This document shows positions 25,764 through 32,563 of a DNA stretch of 40,365 bases, in pieces. The notes under the pieces were generated by a model, which did not search any database, was not told the DNA's origin, and was given only the letters and a program-made list of their open reading frames with translations. Position numbers and translations under genes: made by a program. Position 1 is the stretch's first letter; each line of letters begins with the position of its first letter. The stretch is from Anaerolineae bacterium (GTDB taxonomy: Bacteria > Chloroflexota > Anaerolineae > Aggregatilineales > JAFGMM01): NCBI GenBank assembly GCA_016927535.1, contig JAFGMM010000019.1, positions 1 through 40,365 of the forward strand. Direction: 5' to 3'.

Positions 25764-26372
25764 ATGATGCGAGAACAGCAAACCCGATCTTTTATCCATC
25801 CATCCGCCGATGAAGCGCCGGACGAGGCCGAGATCATGCGGTTGGCGCGCGCCGATCCTGCGCGCTTTGCTCCGATCTACGAGCGCTACTTCCGGCGCAT
25901 CTATGCCTACTGTTGGCGCCGGGTTGACAGTGAGGTGGAGGCGGAGGATTTGACCAGCCAGGTCTTCACCCGTGCGCTGGGCGCGCTCCCCGGCTACCGG
26001 GGCGGGCGCGTGGTGGCGTGGCTCTTTCGGATCGCGCACAACGTAGTCGCCAACCACTACCGCGCGCGCAGCCGCCGCTCCCAGGTCTCGCTTGAGGCGA
26101 TCAGTTTTGATCCGACCGACGACCGGCCAGGGCCGGGGCAGCAGGTGGTTGAAGCGGAAGAATGGCAGGCGCTCCGCGCGCTCGTCGCGGGGCTGCCCGA
26201 CGACCGGCGCGAACTGCTCGCGCTCAAGGTGACTGGCGGGCTGACCGCGAAGGAAATCGGCGAGATAGTGGATAGATCGCCCGGCGCGGTGCGCGTAGAG
26301 CTGCACCGTATTATCAAGGAGCTGCGCGCGCAGCACTGCGCGGTATACGACCGCCCGGAGGGGGAAAGATGA
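25764..26372 (+). CDS. ECF-type RNA polymerase sigma factor
   Basis: A 202-residue sigma-70 family protein with regions 2 and 4 only. Region 2: DPARFAPIYERYFRRIYAYC, VEAEDLTSQVFTRALGALPG and VVAWLFRIAHNVVANHYRAR. Region 4: ALVAGLPDDRRELLALKV, then TAKEIGEIVDRSPGAVRVEL as the helix-turn-helix. The ATG at 25764 has GAGG 10 bases upstream; an earlier in-frame ATG at 25737 lacks a well-spaced site. The next gene overlaps the stop codon as ATGA, so the two are translationally coupled, the usual arrangement of an ECF sigma factor with its anti-sigma factor. A GGAAT...GTC pair near 25672-25698 could be an autoregulated promoter, but its spacer is longer than usual. Confidence 0.9.
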   Translation: MMREQQTRSFIHPSADEAPDEAEIMRLARADPARFAPIYERYFRRIYAYCWRRVDSEVEAEDLTSQVFTRALGALPGYRGGRVVAWLFRIAHNVVANHYRARSRRSQVSLEAISFDPTDDRPGPGQQVVEAEEWQALRALVAGLPDDRRELLALKVTGGLTAKEIGEIVDRSPGAVRVELHRIIKELRAQHCAVYDRPEGER

Positions 26373-28327
26373 GCACGCCCAAATCCGAACCCGAACCCGA
26401 ACTCGAACACGATTACGCACATGGATACGAGGCCGGACTGATCGACCGCTTTATGGACGCTCTGCGCAGCGACCCTCATGCGCCCACCCCGGCCGGCTTG
26501 GCTTCGGAGACCGCCGCCTTCGTGCGCCTGCTGGTGCAGGCCGAAAGCGCTGTACCGCCGTGCGTCCCAGACGTGCCGGCGCGCATCTGGATGCGTGCGC
26601 TCGCAGCGGCGCGGCTGGAGAACGCCTCGAATGGGCACGGCTCACAAGTCGTGCCGGATCGACAGACTATATCCATGGAGGAAGATATGTACATTGCAGA
26701 CACAACCATAACCAGGAAGACAAGCGCCCGCCGCCCGGTGCGGGCATACTCGATTACGCTGCTGGCCGCCGTGGCGGGGGTTGTATTGTTCGGCGCGCTG
26801 CTCCTCTTGACGGGGCGCGGCGTGGTCGGCAGCCTGCCGAACCCCAGCACCGGCGGCGCGGCAGCGCCGGTCACTGCTACACCCACAGCGGTCCCGACAC
26901 CGACGCCAACCCCTGTCTTAGAGCCGGGATACCAGGCGCCGATGTCGGTCTTCGAGTTGGGGCCTCTGGAGGATATCCAGCCTATCGAGATCCGCCAGGT
27001 AGTCCAGGGGACGATTACCGACGAAGCGCCGGTGGCGTCCTATCGCTTCGTCGCCGAGACGGACATCGTGCTGCGGGTTGACGCGACCTCGACGACTTTC
27101 TTGCCGATCAACTACGCGACGACGTACTCGGAAGCCGGTCCGAGCAGCGGCGGCAGTTTCTTGATGGAGCCGGCCGGTTTCATCGTCGCTTTGGGCGCCG
27201 GCGAGGAACTGTATCTGTGGGTATCGAAGGCGGTAGATGGGCCGTCCGGCGACTTTGCCCTGCGTCTCGATGCGCTGCCCGAACCGGTGCATCTCGCTTA
27301 CGGCGAGACGGTCGAGGGCGCCATTACCGGGGATGCGCGGTTCGCGCTGTTCGCCTTCACCGGCGCAGCCGGCGACCGGATTGATATCGTCGTAGACAGC
27401 GGCGGTGTCGTAGATACTCAGATGAGTCTCTTCGCTTCTGTGACGGGGGGACCGCTCACGGTGGACGAGGACAGCGGCGCCGGCTTCGACCCAGAGATTT
27501 TGGATATGCCGCTCTATGCCAGCATGGGATATTACCTCGTGGTCGGCGCGACCAATCCCGGCGAGGCGGGTGCTTTCACCCTGGCGCTCGACGGCGAGGT
27601 GAACGCCTTTGTGGTGCCGACGCCGGTCTTCCCGCCGACGGGCGATATCGACGCCGTGCCGGTGGAAATCGGCAAAACGGTCAAGGGGAGTCTGACCGCC
27701 GACGACCCCGAGGCAACTTACACCTTGACCCTTGAGGAGGCCGGTACGCTGGTTGTGTTCGTTGCCTCGCCCGACTTCATGCCCGGTTTCAGCCACATGC
27801 AGTATGTCGAAGATGCCGGAGGTGGTGGTGGCGGTGGTGGCGGTGGTGGGAGCAGCGACACGGGCGGAGGCGCGCTTGCTCATGGGAGCACCCTCCGGTT
27901 TCTCCCTATTGCCGACGGCGCGCGGGTGTGGCTGACGGTTTCGAGCGACTACAGTGCGCCATCTGAAGGCAGCTTTACGCTCAGTGTACGGCTGCTCGAT
28001 GACGCCGTCCCGGCGGCGCACGGCGAGACGGTCCAGAGCGCGCTTACCGAGATGATGCCGTTCCAGTTGTTCCGGCTCGAGGCCGCCGCCGGCGAAATCG
28101 TCACCGTCGGCGTGGACGGCGGCGACATGCTGGACAGCCGTATCCAACTGCTGGACGCGAATGGTGTGCGGCTGGTCGAAGATGATGACGGCGGTCCCGG
28201 CGCCAACCCGGAGATCAACAAGTTCGTGCTCGCGCAGGATGGCCCGTATTACGTCGTGGTCGAACCACAGCAGGAGGGTGAGTCGGGCGCTTTCGAGATC
28301 ACCGTCTCGGTGGTGAGCGGCGAGTAA
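26369..28327 (+). CDS. Single-TM protein with four PPC-like beta domains; candidate anti-sigma factor of the upstream ECF sigma
   Basis: A 652-residue protein whose ATG overlaps the sigma stop (ATGA) and follows GGAGGGGGAAAG. The N-terminal 115 or so residues are cytosolic, with an acidic PEPELEHD start and an Ala-rich helical region. A transmembrane helix lies at about 127-149 (ITLLAAVAGVVLFGALLLL). A Thr/Pro linker (TATPTAVPTPTPTPV) and an extracytoplasmic part follow, with four related beta units starting VVQGTITDEAP, ETVEGAITGDA, KTVKGSLTADD and ETVQSALTEMM, resembling bacterial pre-peptidase C-terminal domains. A (GGT)n tract encodes 11 consecutive glycines. There is no zinc-binding anti-sigma motif. 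A second in-frame ATG at 26687 has its own GGAGGAAG, so a shorter form may also be made. Confidence 0.72.
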   Translation: MSTPKSEPEPELEHDYAHGYEAGLIDRFMDALRSDPHAPTPAGLASETAAFVRLLVQAESAVPPCVPDVPARIWMRALAAARLENASNGHGSQVVPDRQTISMEEDMYIADTTITRKTSARRPVRAYSITLLAAVAGVVLFGALLLLTGRGVVGSLPNPSTGGAAAPVTATPTAVPTPTPTPVLEPGYQAPMSVFELGPLEDIQPIEIRQVVQGTITDEAPVASYRFVAETDIVLRVDATSTTFLPINYATTYSEAGPSSGGSFLMEPAGFIVALGAGEELYLWVSKAVDGPSGDFALRLDALPEPVHLAYGETVEGAITGDARFALFAFTGAAGDRIDIVVDSGGVVDTQMSLFASVTGGPLTVDEDSGAGFDPEILDMPLYASMGYYLVVGATNPGEAGAFTLALDGEVNAFVVPTPVFPPTGDIDAVPVEIGKTVKGSLTADDPEATYTLTLEEAGTLVVFVASPDFMPGFSHMQYVEDAGGGGGGGGGGGSSDTGGGALAHGSTLRFLPIADGARVWLTVSSDYSAPSEGSFTLSVRLLDDAVPAAHGETVQSALTEMMPFQLFRLEAAAGEIVTVGVDGGDMLDSRIQLLDANGVRLVEDDDGGPGANPEINKFVLAQDGPYYVVVEPQQEGESGAFEITVSVVSGE

Positions 28328-28362
28328 AACCACCCGGCGGTCGATCCCAACTCCATAAAACG

Positions 28363-28397
28363 GCGCTTCCCGGAAGGACTGTTCTTCCGGGAAGCGC
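28363..28397. terminator. Strong stem-loop terminator between convergent genes
   Basis: GCGCTTCCCGGAAG (28363-28376) and CTTCCGGGAAGCGC (28384-28397) form a perfect 14-base stem with a 7-base loop. Read on the minus strand it is followed by CGTTTTATGG, so it best suits the minus-strand gene ending at 28452, but it may also stop transcripts of the plus-strand gene ending at 28327. Confidence 0.75.
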
Positions 28398-28451
28398 TTA
28401 CTACGACGCTGTGCTCAAACCGACTTTACAATAAGTCACTTCCAACTTATG

Positions 28452-29531
28452 CTACTCCTTGCTTTGTTTTTCCAACCACCGGTCGAATACACTGCCTAGG
28501 CTGCGCCACGCCGAATGCCGGTAGAGCAGCCCGGCAAAACCGATCACCACGAACACCGCGCTGGCGAAGAAGGCGGCGAAGAAGATAAATTGAAGTAAAT
28601 GATCGGATTTGACACCCTGCGCGCCGACGACCGTGAAGTCGAGAATTAGGAGCACCAACCCGCCGATGCCTGCCAGCAGCCACGGGAGCTGTTCGCGCAG
28701 GGTTGGCTTGCCCCGGATGAAATCGGCGACGGCGGGGAGCGCCTTCGTCGCCGCGATGTACGCTTCCGCCATCGCCAGGTAAGCGTCGGGGAACTGGCGG
28801 CGGTATTCATATGAGGCGTGCACGCTCAGGTCGAACGGGGCGGTTGTGCGCAGCCACTCGATAAAGCTGTGCCCCTGGGCGGCGCTGAAGGACAAGATAT
28901 ACATGGATGCGCCGCCCATCGGGATTGCCGGGATCACTGTGCCCGGCATCGAAACAAATTCGCTGCTGCGGCAGTGACCGCGCGCATGAAAGTAAAAGCT
29001 CGCCGTGCCGCGCCCCTCTTCGATGTTAAGGCACAGAATATCCTCCCAGTGGATCGTGCCGCTCTTCTGCACGCTGCCGTGGAATGTAACGCCTTGCTTA
29101 TCGAGCGTGACTTTCTTGCGAACCTTCTCGCTCAAGTAGGACGGCGGCAAAACAACCTTGTGCCGCGCAGCCACCGGGTCGGCTTGGAAGAAAAAGCGAT
29201 GTCTCCCGCACCGGATGAAGTCGCCGTCGCGTAGCGTATATTCTCCGGCGTGTAATCGCTCGCCGTTGACCTGAACCTCTAAATCCGCCGGAAACTCGAG
29301 GACGCAGCTTTTGCCGATGCGCCGGGCGGTCAGGCGGTCTCGGACGAGGATCACGGGTTCGCCGTCCTCGCGCAGCCAGAATGAGCGGTCGAAGGCGACG
29401 ATACGCGGCGGGTAGAGGTGTGCAGACCTGGAGGCCGGCTTTAAGAACTTCTCGACCAGGTCTTGCACGGCGGCGAGGTGTTCTTTGGGCAGCGAGTCGA
29501 TTTGGTCATGGAGTTGGTCCCGGTCGGTCAT
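28452..29531 (-). CDS. FHA-like domain protein with two C-terminal membrane helices
   Basis: A 359-residue protein of unknown function. An N-terminal helix (about 1-32, EHLAAVQDLVEKFLKP) is followed by a beta-rich region (about 40-115: ILVRDRLTARRIGKSCVLEF, LEVQVNGERLHAGEYTLRDG, DFIRCGRHRFFFQ) whose spacing resembles an FHA domain, although the conserved Ser/His of phosphopeptide binding are not evident. A second beta region (about 130-230) resembles a PH-like fold (VTFHGSVQKSGTIHWEDIL). Two transmembrane helices lie near the C-terminus (LLAGIGGLVLLILDFTVVG and FIFFAAFFASAVFVVIGFAG), followed by a short tail. Most of the protein is probably cytosolic. GAGGAAGC precedes the ATG. Domain names are structural guesses. 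Confidence 0.6.
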   Translation of the reverse strand: MTDRDQLHDQIDSLPKEHLAAVQDLVEKFLKPASRSAHLYPPRIVAFDRSFWLREDGEPVILVRDRLTARRIGKSCVLEFPADLEVQVNGERLHAGEYTLRDGDFIRCGRHRFFFQADPVAARHKVVLPPSYLSEKVRKKVTLDKQGVTFHGSVQKSGTIHWEDILCLNIEEGRGTASFYFHARGHCRSSEFVSMPGTVIPAIPMGGASMYILSFSAAQGHSFIEWLRTTAPFDLSVHASYEYRRQFPDAYLAMAEAYIAATKALPAVADFIRGKPTLREQLPWLLAGIGGLVLLILDFTVVGAQGVKSDHLLQFIFFAAFFASAVFVVIGFAGLLYRHSAWRSLGSVFDRWLEKQSKE

Positions 29532-29610
29532 TCAGAGCTTCCTCAACGATTGACTGTTGGCTTCATCATACAGTATTTCTTTGTGGCTGTGCCCCCTAAT
29601 ATTCGGTGTG

Positions 29611-29657
29611 TCTTGAAGCATCGGCGGAGCCGCAATACAATCTGCGGCGATGAAACA
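29611..29657 (+). repeat. 47-base direct repeat, copy 1 (orphan promoter plus start codon)
   Basis: The 47 bases are identical to 30951-30997 and begin TCTTGAAGCATCGG. They contain TTGAAG and TACAAT with a 17-base spacer and an ATG 8 bases after the -10. Here the ATG at 29650 leads into only 14 codons, so this copy looks like a promoter separated from its gene. The 1340-base unit between the copies carries the M23 peptidase gene. Confidence 0.9.
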
Positions 29658-29841
29658 TACTGTTTTAGAGTCAGTCTTGTCTGTCCAATCTTGAATGACC
29701 TTTTGCTTATTATTAAAATTGAAATGACTATATTTTATTTTACTTGAGATTTATTTATGTTCGAGAATTTTTATGATAGAATTAGTAAAACTCTACTGAA
29801 CACACTGTAGCGGTAGAGAACATGCTAGTTATTAGATAGCT

Positions 29842-29881
29842 GCCGAAAGCTTCCCTTATATAGAGGAATACTACTTTCGGC
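29842..29881 (+). promoter_or_regulatory. Stem-loop in the 5' leader of the M23 peptidase gene
   Basis: GCCGAAAG (29842-29849) and CTTTCGGC (29874-29881) make a perfect 8-base stem. Within the loop TTCC and GGAA can extend the pairing. The structure ends about 18 bases before the AAGGAG Shine-Dalgarno of the gene at 29912. It does not match a riboswitch class I recognise. Confidence 0.45.
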
Positions 29882-29911
29882 TTTATAGTTTGTTGAAAAA
29901 GGAGAAATAAC

Positions 29912-30880
29912 ATGAGCGCTGTAGAAGGAATCGCTGATGGCTTTGACTTTCCATGCGGAGCGCCCAGCGGCGCGAACTATTACATAGCAGCAGGGTTGGT
30001 TGACCCAGACTATTTTAAACGCTTCAATGCCTGGCACACCGGCGAGGACTGGAATGGATATGGCTACGGCGATACTGACCTGGGCGATCCGGTCTACGCT
30101 ATTGCAAACGGTGTGGTTACCGCCTCTGATTTTTTTAGTTCTTGGGGAAATATTGTCTTGATCGAGCATGTTATGCCGGATGGCAATAAAGCCTGGTCAC
30201 AATATGCTCATTTGCGAGAACGAATGGTTGGTCGGGGAAATAAAGTTACCAGGGGTCAACAAGTTGGCACAATTGGCAAAGGGGCTAACGACCGCTGGAT
30301 TGCCCATCTTCATTTCGAGATTCGGCGTCGAGAACTGCTGCCCACTGCTTGGGGTTGGACCCGTGAGCAGGTACTCAACCAGTACTATCACCCGAGCGAT
30401 TTTATCAAGAGCCATAGACCGGGGTCTATGCCGGTCATCTCTGGCGTTGAGATCACACTGGATGAGGTAGATAAGGGGTTTGTCAAATCGAGTTCGGAGT
30501 ATTGGTATGAGGCTCCGGTTGGATATCGGGGCCGTTCATATTGGACTCACACGCTGGCCGGAGAAGAGGATTGTTGGGCCGAATGGCGACCTGAAATAAC
30601 TCAAACCGGCCTATACGAGGTAATGGCCTTTATTCCATCTCAAAATGCGACAACAAAGCAGGCACGGTACAAGGTTACCCATCGACGCGGTACCGACACC
30701 GTTTCAGTTGATCAATCTCGCTATTTTGACCAATGGGTCTCACTTGGTCGGTACCCGCTTTCAATTCATCCCTCTATGCCTACGGTCGTTCGGTTATCAG
30801 ATATGACAGGCGAACCACTCGCCAACCGAGTGCAGATTGGTTTTGATGCAATGCGATTTATCCTTCTGCAAAAAGAATAG
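29912..30880 (+). CDS. M23-family (LytM) metallopeptidase with golvesin-like C-terminal domain
   Basis: A 322-residue protein. The M23 domain spans about 15-165: zinc ligands are His and Asp in WHTGEDW (about 43-49), then GDPVYAIANGVVTAS, WGNIVLIEH, KVTRGQQVGTIGKG and the HxH motif in WIAHLHFEIRR. The family cleaves peptidoglycan cross-bridges. The C-terminal part (about 180-322; SSSEYWYEAPVGYRGRSYWT, ITQTGLYEVMAFIPSQ, VQIGFDAMRFI) resembles the golvesin/xanthan-lyase-type beta-sandwich binding module. There is no signal peptide, so export by lysis or another route, or a cytosolic role, must be considered. Base composition and codon use are clearly more AT-rich than in neighbours, and the gene sits between two copies of a 47-base repeat, both signs of acquisition. 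AAGGAG precedes the ATG. Confidence 0.85.
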   Translation: MSAVEGIADGFDFPCGAPSGANYYIAAGLVDPDYFKRFNAWHTGEDWNGYGYGDTDLGDPVYAIANGVVTASDFFSSWGNIVLIEHVMPDGNKAWSQYAHLRERMVGRGNKVTRGQQVGTIGKGANDRWIAHLHFEIRRRELLPTAWGWTREQVLNQYYHPSDFIKSHRPGSMPVISGVEITLDEVDKGFVKSSSEYWYEAPVGYRGRSYWTHTLAGEEDCWAEWRPEITQTGLYEVMAFIPSQNATTKQARYKVTHRRGTDTVSVDQSRYFDQWVSLGRYPLSIHPSMPTVVRLSDMTGEPLANRVQIGFDAMRFILLQKE

Positions 30881-30912
30881 AGCAACAAAGGGTTGTCAGT
30901 CCAGTCATTGTC

Positions 30913-30945
30913 GGGAGGCTTTGTACCAATGAGTGCGAGGCTCCC
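30913..30945 (+). terminator. Weak stem-loop after the M23 gene
   Basis: GGGAGGCT and AGGCTCCC can pair with one internal mismatch across a 17-base loop, about 33 bases after the M23 stop codon and just before repeat copy 2. There is no T-run, so termination is only a possibility. Confidence 0.3.
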
Positions 30946-30950
30946 TTGAA

Positions 30951-30997
30951 TCTTGAAGCATCGGCGGAGCCGCAATACAATCTGCGGCGATGAAACA
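30951..30997 (+). promoter_or_regulatory. 47-base direct repeat, copy 2: promoter for a leaderless mRNA of the WD40 gene
   Basis: TTGAAG (30953-30958) and TACAAT (30976-30981) have the optimal 17-base spacer. The ATG of the WD40 gene is at 30990, only 8 bases after the -10, so transcription would start at or within two or three bases of the start codon, giving a leaderless mRNA. There is no Shine-Dalgarno. The same 47 bases occur at 29611-29657. Confidence 0.7.
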
Positions 30998-32537
30998 CGC
31001 CGCCATCCTTCTCGTCCTTGTGATAAGCTGCGTCCCGGCTACCGCCCAGGATGACGCCTGTGCGGACCTGCGCGCCGGCGGCGGGCCGGCGCTGCGCGCG
31101 ATGGTCGAAATCGCCCAATACCTGCACCAGGCCGCGCAGGTTATGGCAGACGCCGCCGATGATCCGGCTGTGCTAGAGCCGGCGGCGGTGATGCTGTTCA
31201 AGGCGCGCATCGCGGCGAGCGCCGCGCAGCAGGTGATCGGCCCGGAGATGTACCGGCTGGTGCGCGGTGTGCATGAACGGGTCCGAGACTTCGACCCGGC
31301 CACGGACTCGCCGGCGAGCGCGGCGGACGCGGTGCGCGCCGTGCGCGACCGGGTGCACGAGCGCGTGATGGCTTGTTTTGGCGAGGCGGTATCCATCACG
31401 CCATACACCGCGCAGTGGGTCCGGGAGACGGCATCGCTGGCCGGCTGCGGCGACGTGATGCGCGCGGTGGCGTTCGGCGACGGCGGGCGCGTGCTGGCAG
31501 GCGGTGATACCGGCGGCTGCGTGACTCTCTGGGATACGACGACTTGGCAGGTCGTCGGGCGGCTGGAGCACCCCGGCGGCGTCGAGCGCCTCGCCTTTAC
31601 GCCCGACGGGACCTTGCTGGCAAGCGGCGGCGCGGGCGGCGATATCCGGCTGTGGGAGGTGGACGGCGATCTGCGCAGCGCGTGGGCCGGGCACGCCGGG
31701 CGCGTGATCGGGCTGGGGTTCGATGCGGCGGGCGCGGCGCTCATCTCGGCGGGCGCGGACGGCCGGCTGCTCGTGTGGTCGGCGGCGGGCGGGCAGATCA
31801 CCCGGAGCATCGAGATCGACGGGCTGACCGCCGCAGCGGTGCGCGGGGAGGTCGTCGCTGCCGGCGACTTTGGCGGTGCGCTCCACCTGTGGGACCTGGC
31901 GAGCGGCGCGGAACTAGCCGCGCCCGGCGCGCACGAATCGGCGATTTTCAGCTTGGCGCTCGACCCGCAGCGCGCCTTGCTCGCCGCCGGTGATTTCGAC
32001 GGGGTGCGGCTGTGGCAAACCGGCGGTGACGCACCCGGCAAGCTGGACGGGCGCGCCTCGCTGGCGGTGAGCATGGCTTTCAGCCCGGCGGGGGACGTGC
32101 TGGCGGTGGGGACCGCCAGCGCGGTGATGCTGGGGTTCCCGGCTGCGCCGGCCTCAAAAGGCCAACCGGTCAACCTGTACGGGCACGGCGAGGTCGTGAC
32201 CGATGTCGCGTTCAACCCGGACGGTGTGCTGTTGGCCTCGGCCGGCGGCGAGGGCCGGGCGCGGGTGTGGCGGGTGCCGCCGCTCGACCGGCTCATCACC
32301 CAGGCGGAGGTGGTCTGTATGCTCGTCGCGCCTGACTATGTGAACGCGCGCGAAGGGCCGGGCACCGACTTCGCCGTCACGCGCGTGCTCCAGCCCGGCG
32401 CGCGCATCCGGGCCGACGCGCAGACGGTGGGCGAGGACGGCCTGACGTGGTGGCGTCTGACTGAGCGCGGCTACTGGGTGCGCGCCGACGTGGTGGAGGA
32501 GGCCGGCGACTGCGACCAACTGCCGGCGGTTGAATGA
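30990..32537 (+). CDS. Exported WD40-repeat beta-propeller protein with C-terminal SH3b domain
   Basis: A 515-residue protein with a signal peptide (AAILLVLVISCVPATAQ, about 4-20), a helical domain (about 25-140, Ala-rich) and about seven WD40 repeats (about 145-440). Clear repeat ends are GGCVTLWDTTTWQ, GGDIRLWEVDG, DGRLLVWSAAGG, GGALHLWDLASG, FDGVRLWQTGG and EGRARVWRVPP. A C-terminal SH3b domain reads YVNAREGPGTDFAVTRVLQP through RGYWVRADVV (about 448-505). It is probably a periplasmic or surface scaffold for protein contacts. The start is the ATG in the 47-base repeat, without a Shine-Dalgarno. It converges on the Cache-HAMP gene, with a GCCGGC hairpin (32546-32563) in the gap. Confidence 0.85.
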   Translation: MKHAAILLVLVISCVPATAQDDACADLRAGGGPALRAMVEIAQYLHQAAQVMADAADDPAVLEPAAVMLFKARIAASAAQQVIGPEMYRLVRGVHERVRDFDPATDSPASAADAVRAVRDRVHERVMACFGEAVSITPYTAQWVRETASLAGCGDVMRAVAFGDGGRVLAGGDTGGCVTLWDTTTWQVVGRLEHPGGVERLAFTPDGTLLASGGAGGDIRLWEVDGDLRSAWAGHAGRVIGLGFDAAGAALISAGADGRLLVWSAAGGQITRSIEIDGLTAAAVRGEVVAAGDFGGALHLWDLASGAELAAPGAHESAIFSLALDPQRALLAAGDFDGVRLWQTGGDAPGKLDGRASLAVSMAFSPAGDVLAVGTASAVMLGFPAAPASKGQPVNLYGHGEVVTDVAFNPDGVLLASAGGEGRARVWRVPPLDRLITQAEVVCMLVAPDYVNAREGPGTDFAVTRVLQPGARIRADAQTVGEDGLTWWRLTERGYWVRADVVEEAGDCDQLPAVE

Positions 32538-32545
32538 GCGTGAAC

Positions 32546-32563
32546 GCCGGCCGGAAAGCCGGC
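32546..32563. terminator. GC-rich hairpin between convergent genes
   Basis: GCCGGC, loop CGGAAA, GCCGGC form a perfect 6-base stem in the 25-base gap between the WD40 stop (32537) and the Cache-HAMP stop (32563). No T-run follows on either strand, so efficiency as a terminator is uncertain. Confidence 0.4.

Larger units (their letters stand above)
29532..29911. other. AT-rich 380-base gap with promoter repeat copy and structured leader
   Basis: This gap is much more AT-rich than its surroundings. It contains the first copy of the 47-base repeat (29611-29657), whose start codon opens a reading frame of only 14 codons, and a stretch of A/T (29700-29800) in which no convincing promoter could be fixed. 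Two hairpins lie before the M23 gene: CTCTAC/GTAGAG near 29791-29818 and GCCGAAAG/CTTTCGGC at 29842-29881. No protein-coding gene is evident. Confidence 0.6.

Noticed and set aside
25600-26638. Minus-strand frames opposite the ECF sigma gene
   Set aside because: The plus strand has clear sigma regions 2 and 4 and a coupled downstream gene; the opposite frames have no motif.
29791-29911. Known riboswitch in the M23 leader
   Set aside because: I compared it mentally with cyclic-di-GMP and other common classes and saw no conserved core, so only hairpins are reported.
29611-30997. 47-base repeats as integron attC or phage att sites
   Set aside because: There is no GTTRRRY core, no integrase gene and no tRNA overlap; the repeat is explained as promoter plus start codon. 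Only the duplication itself is kept as a finding.
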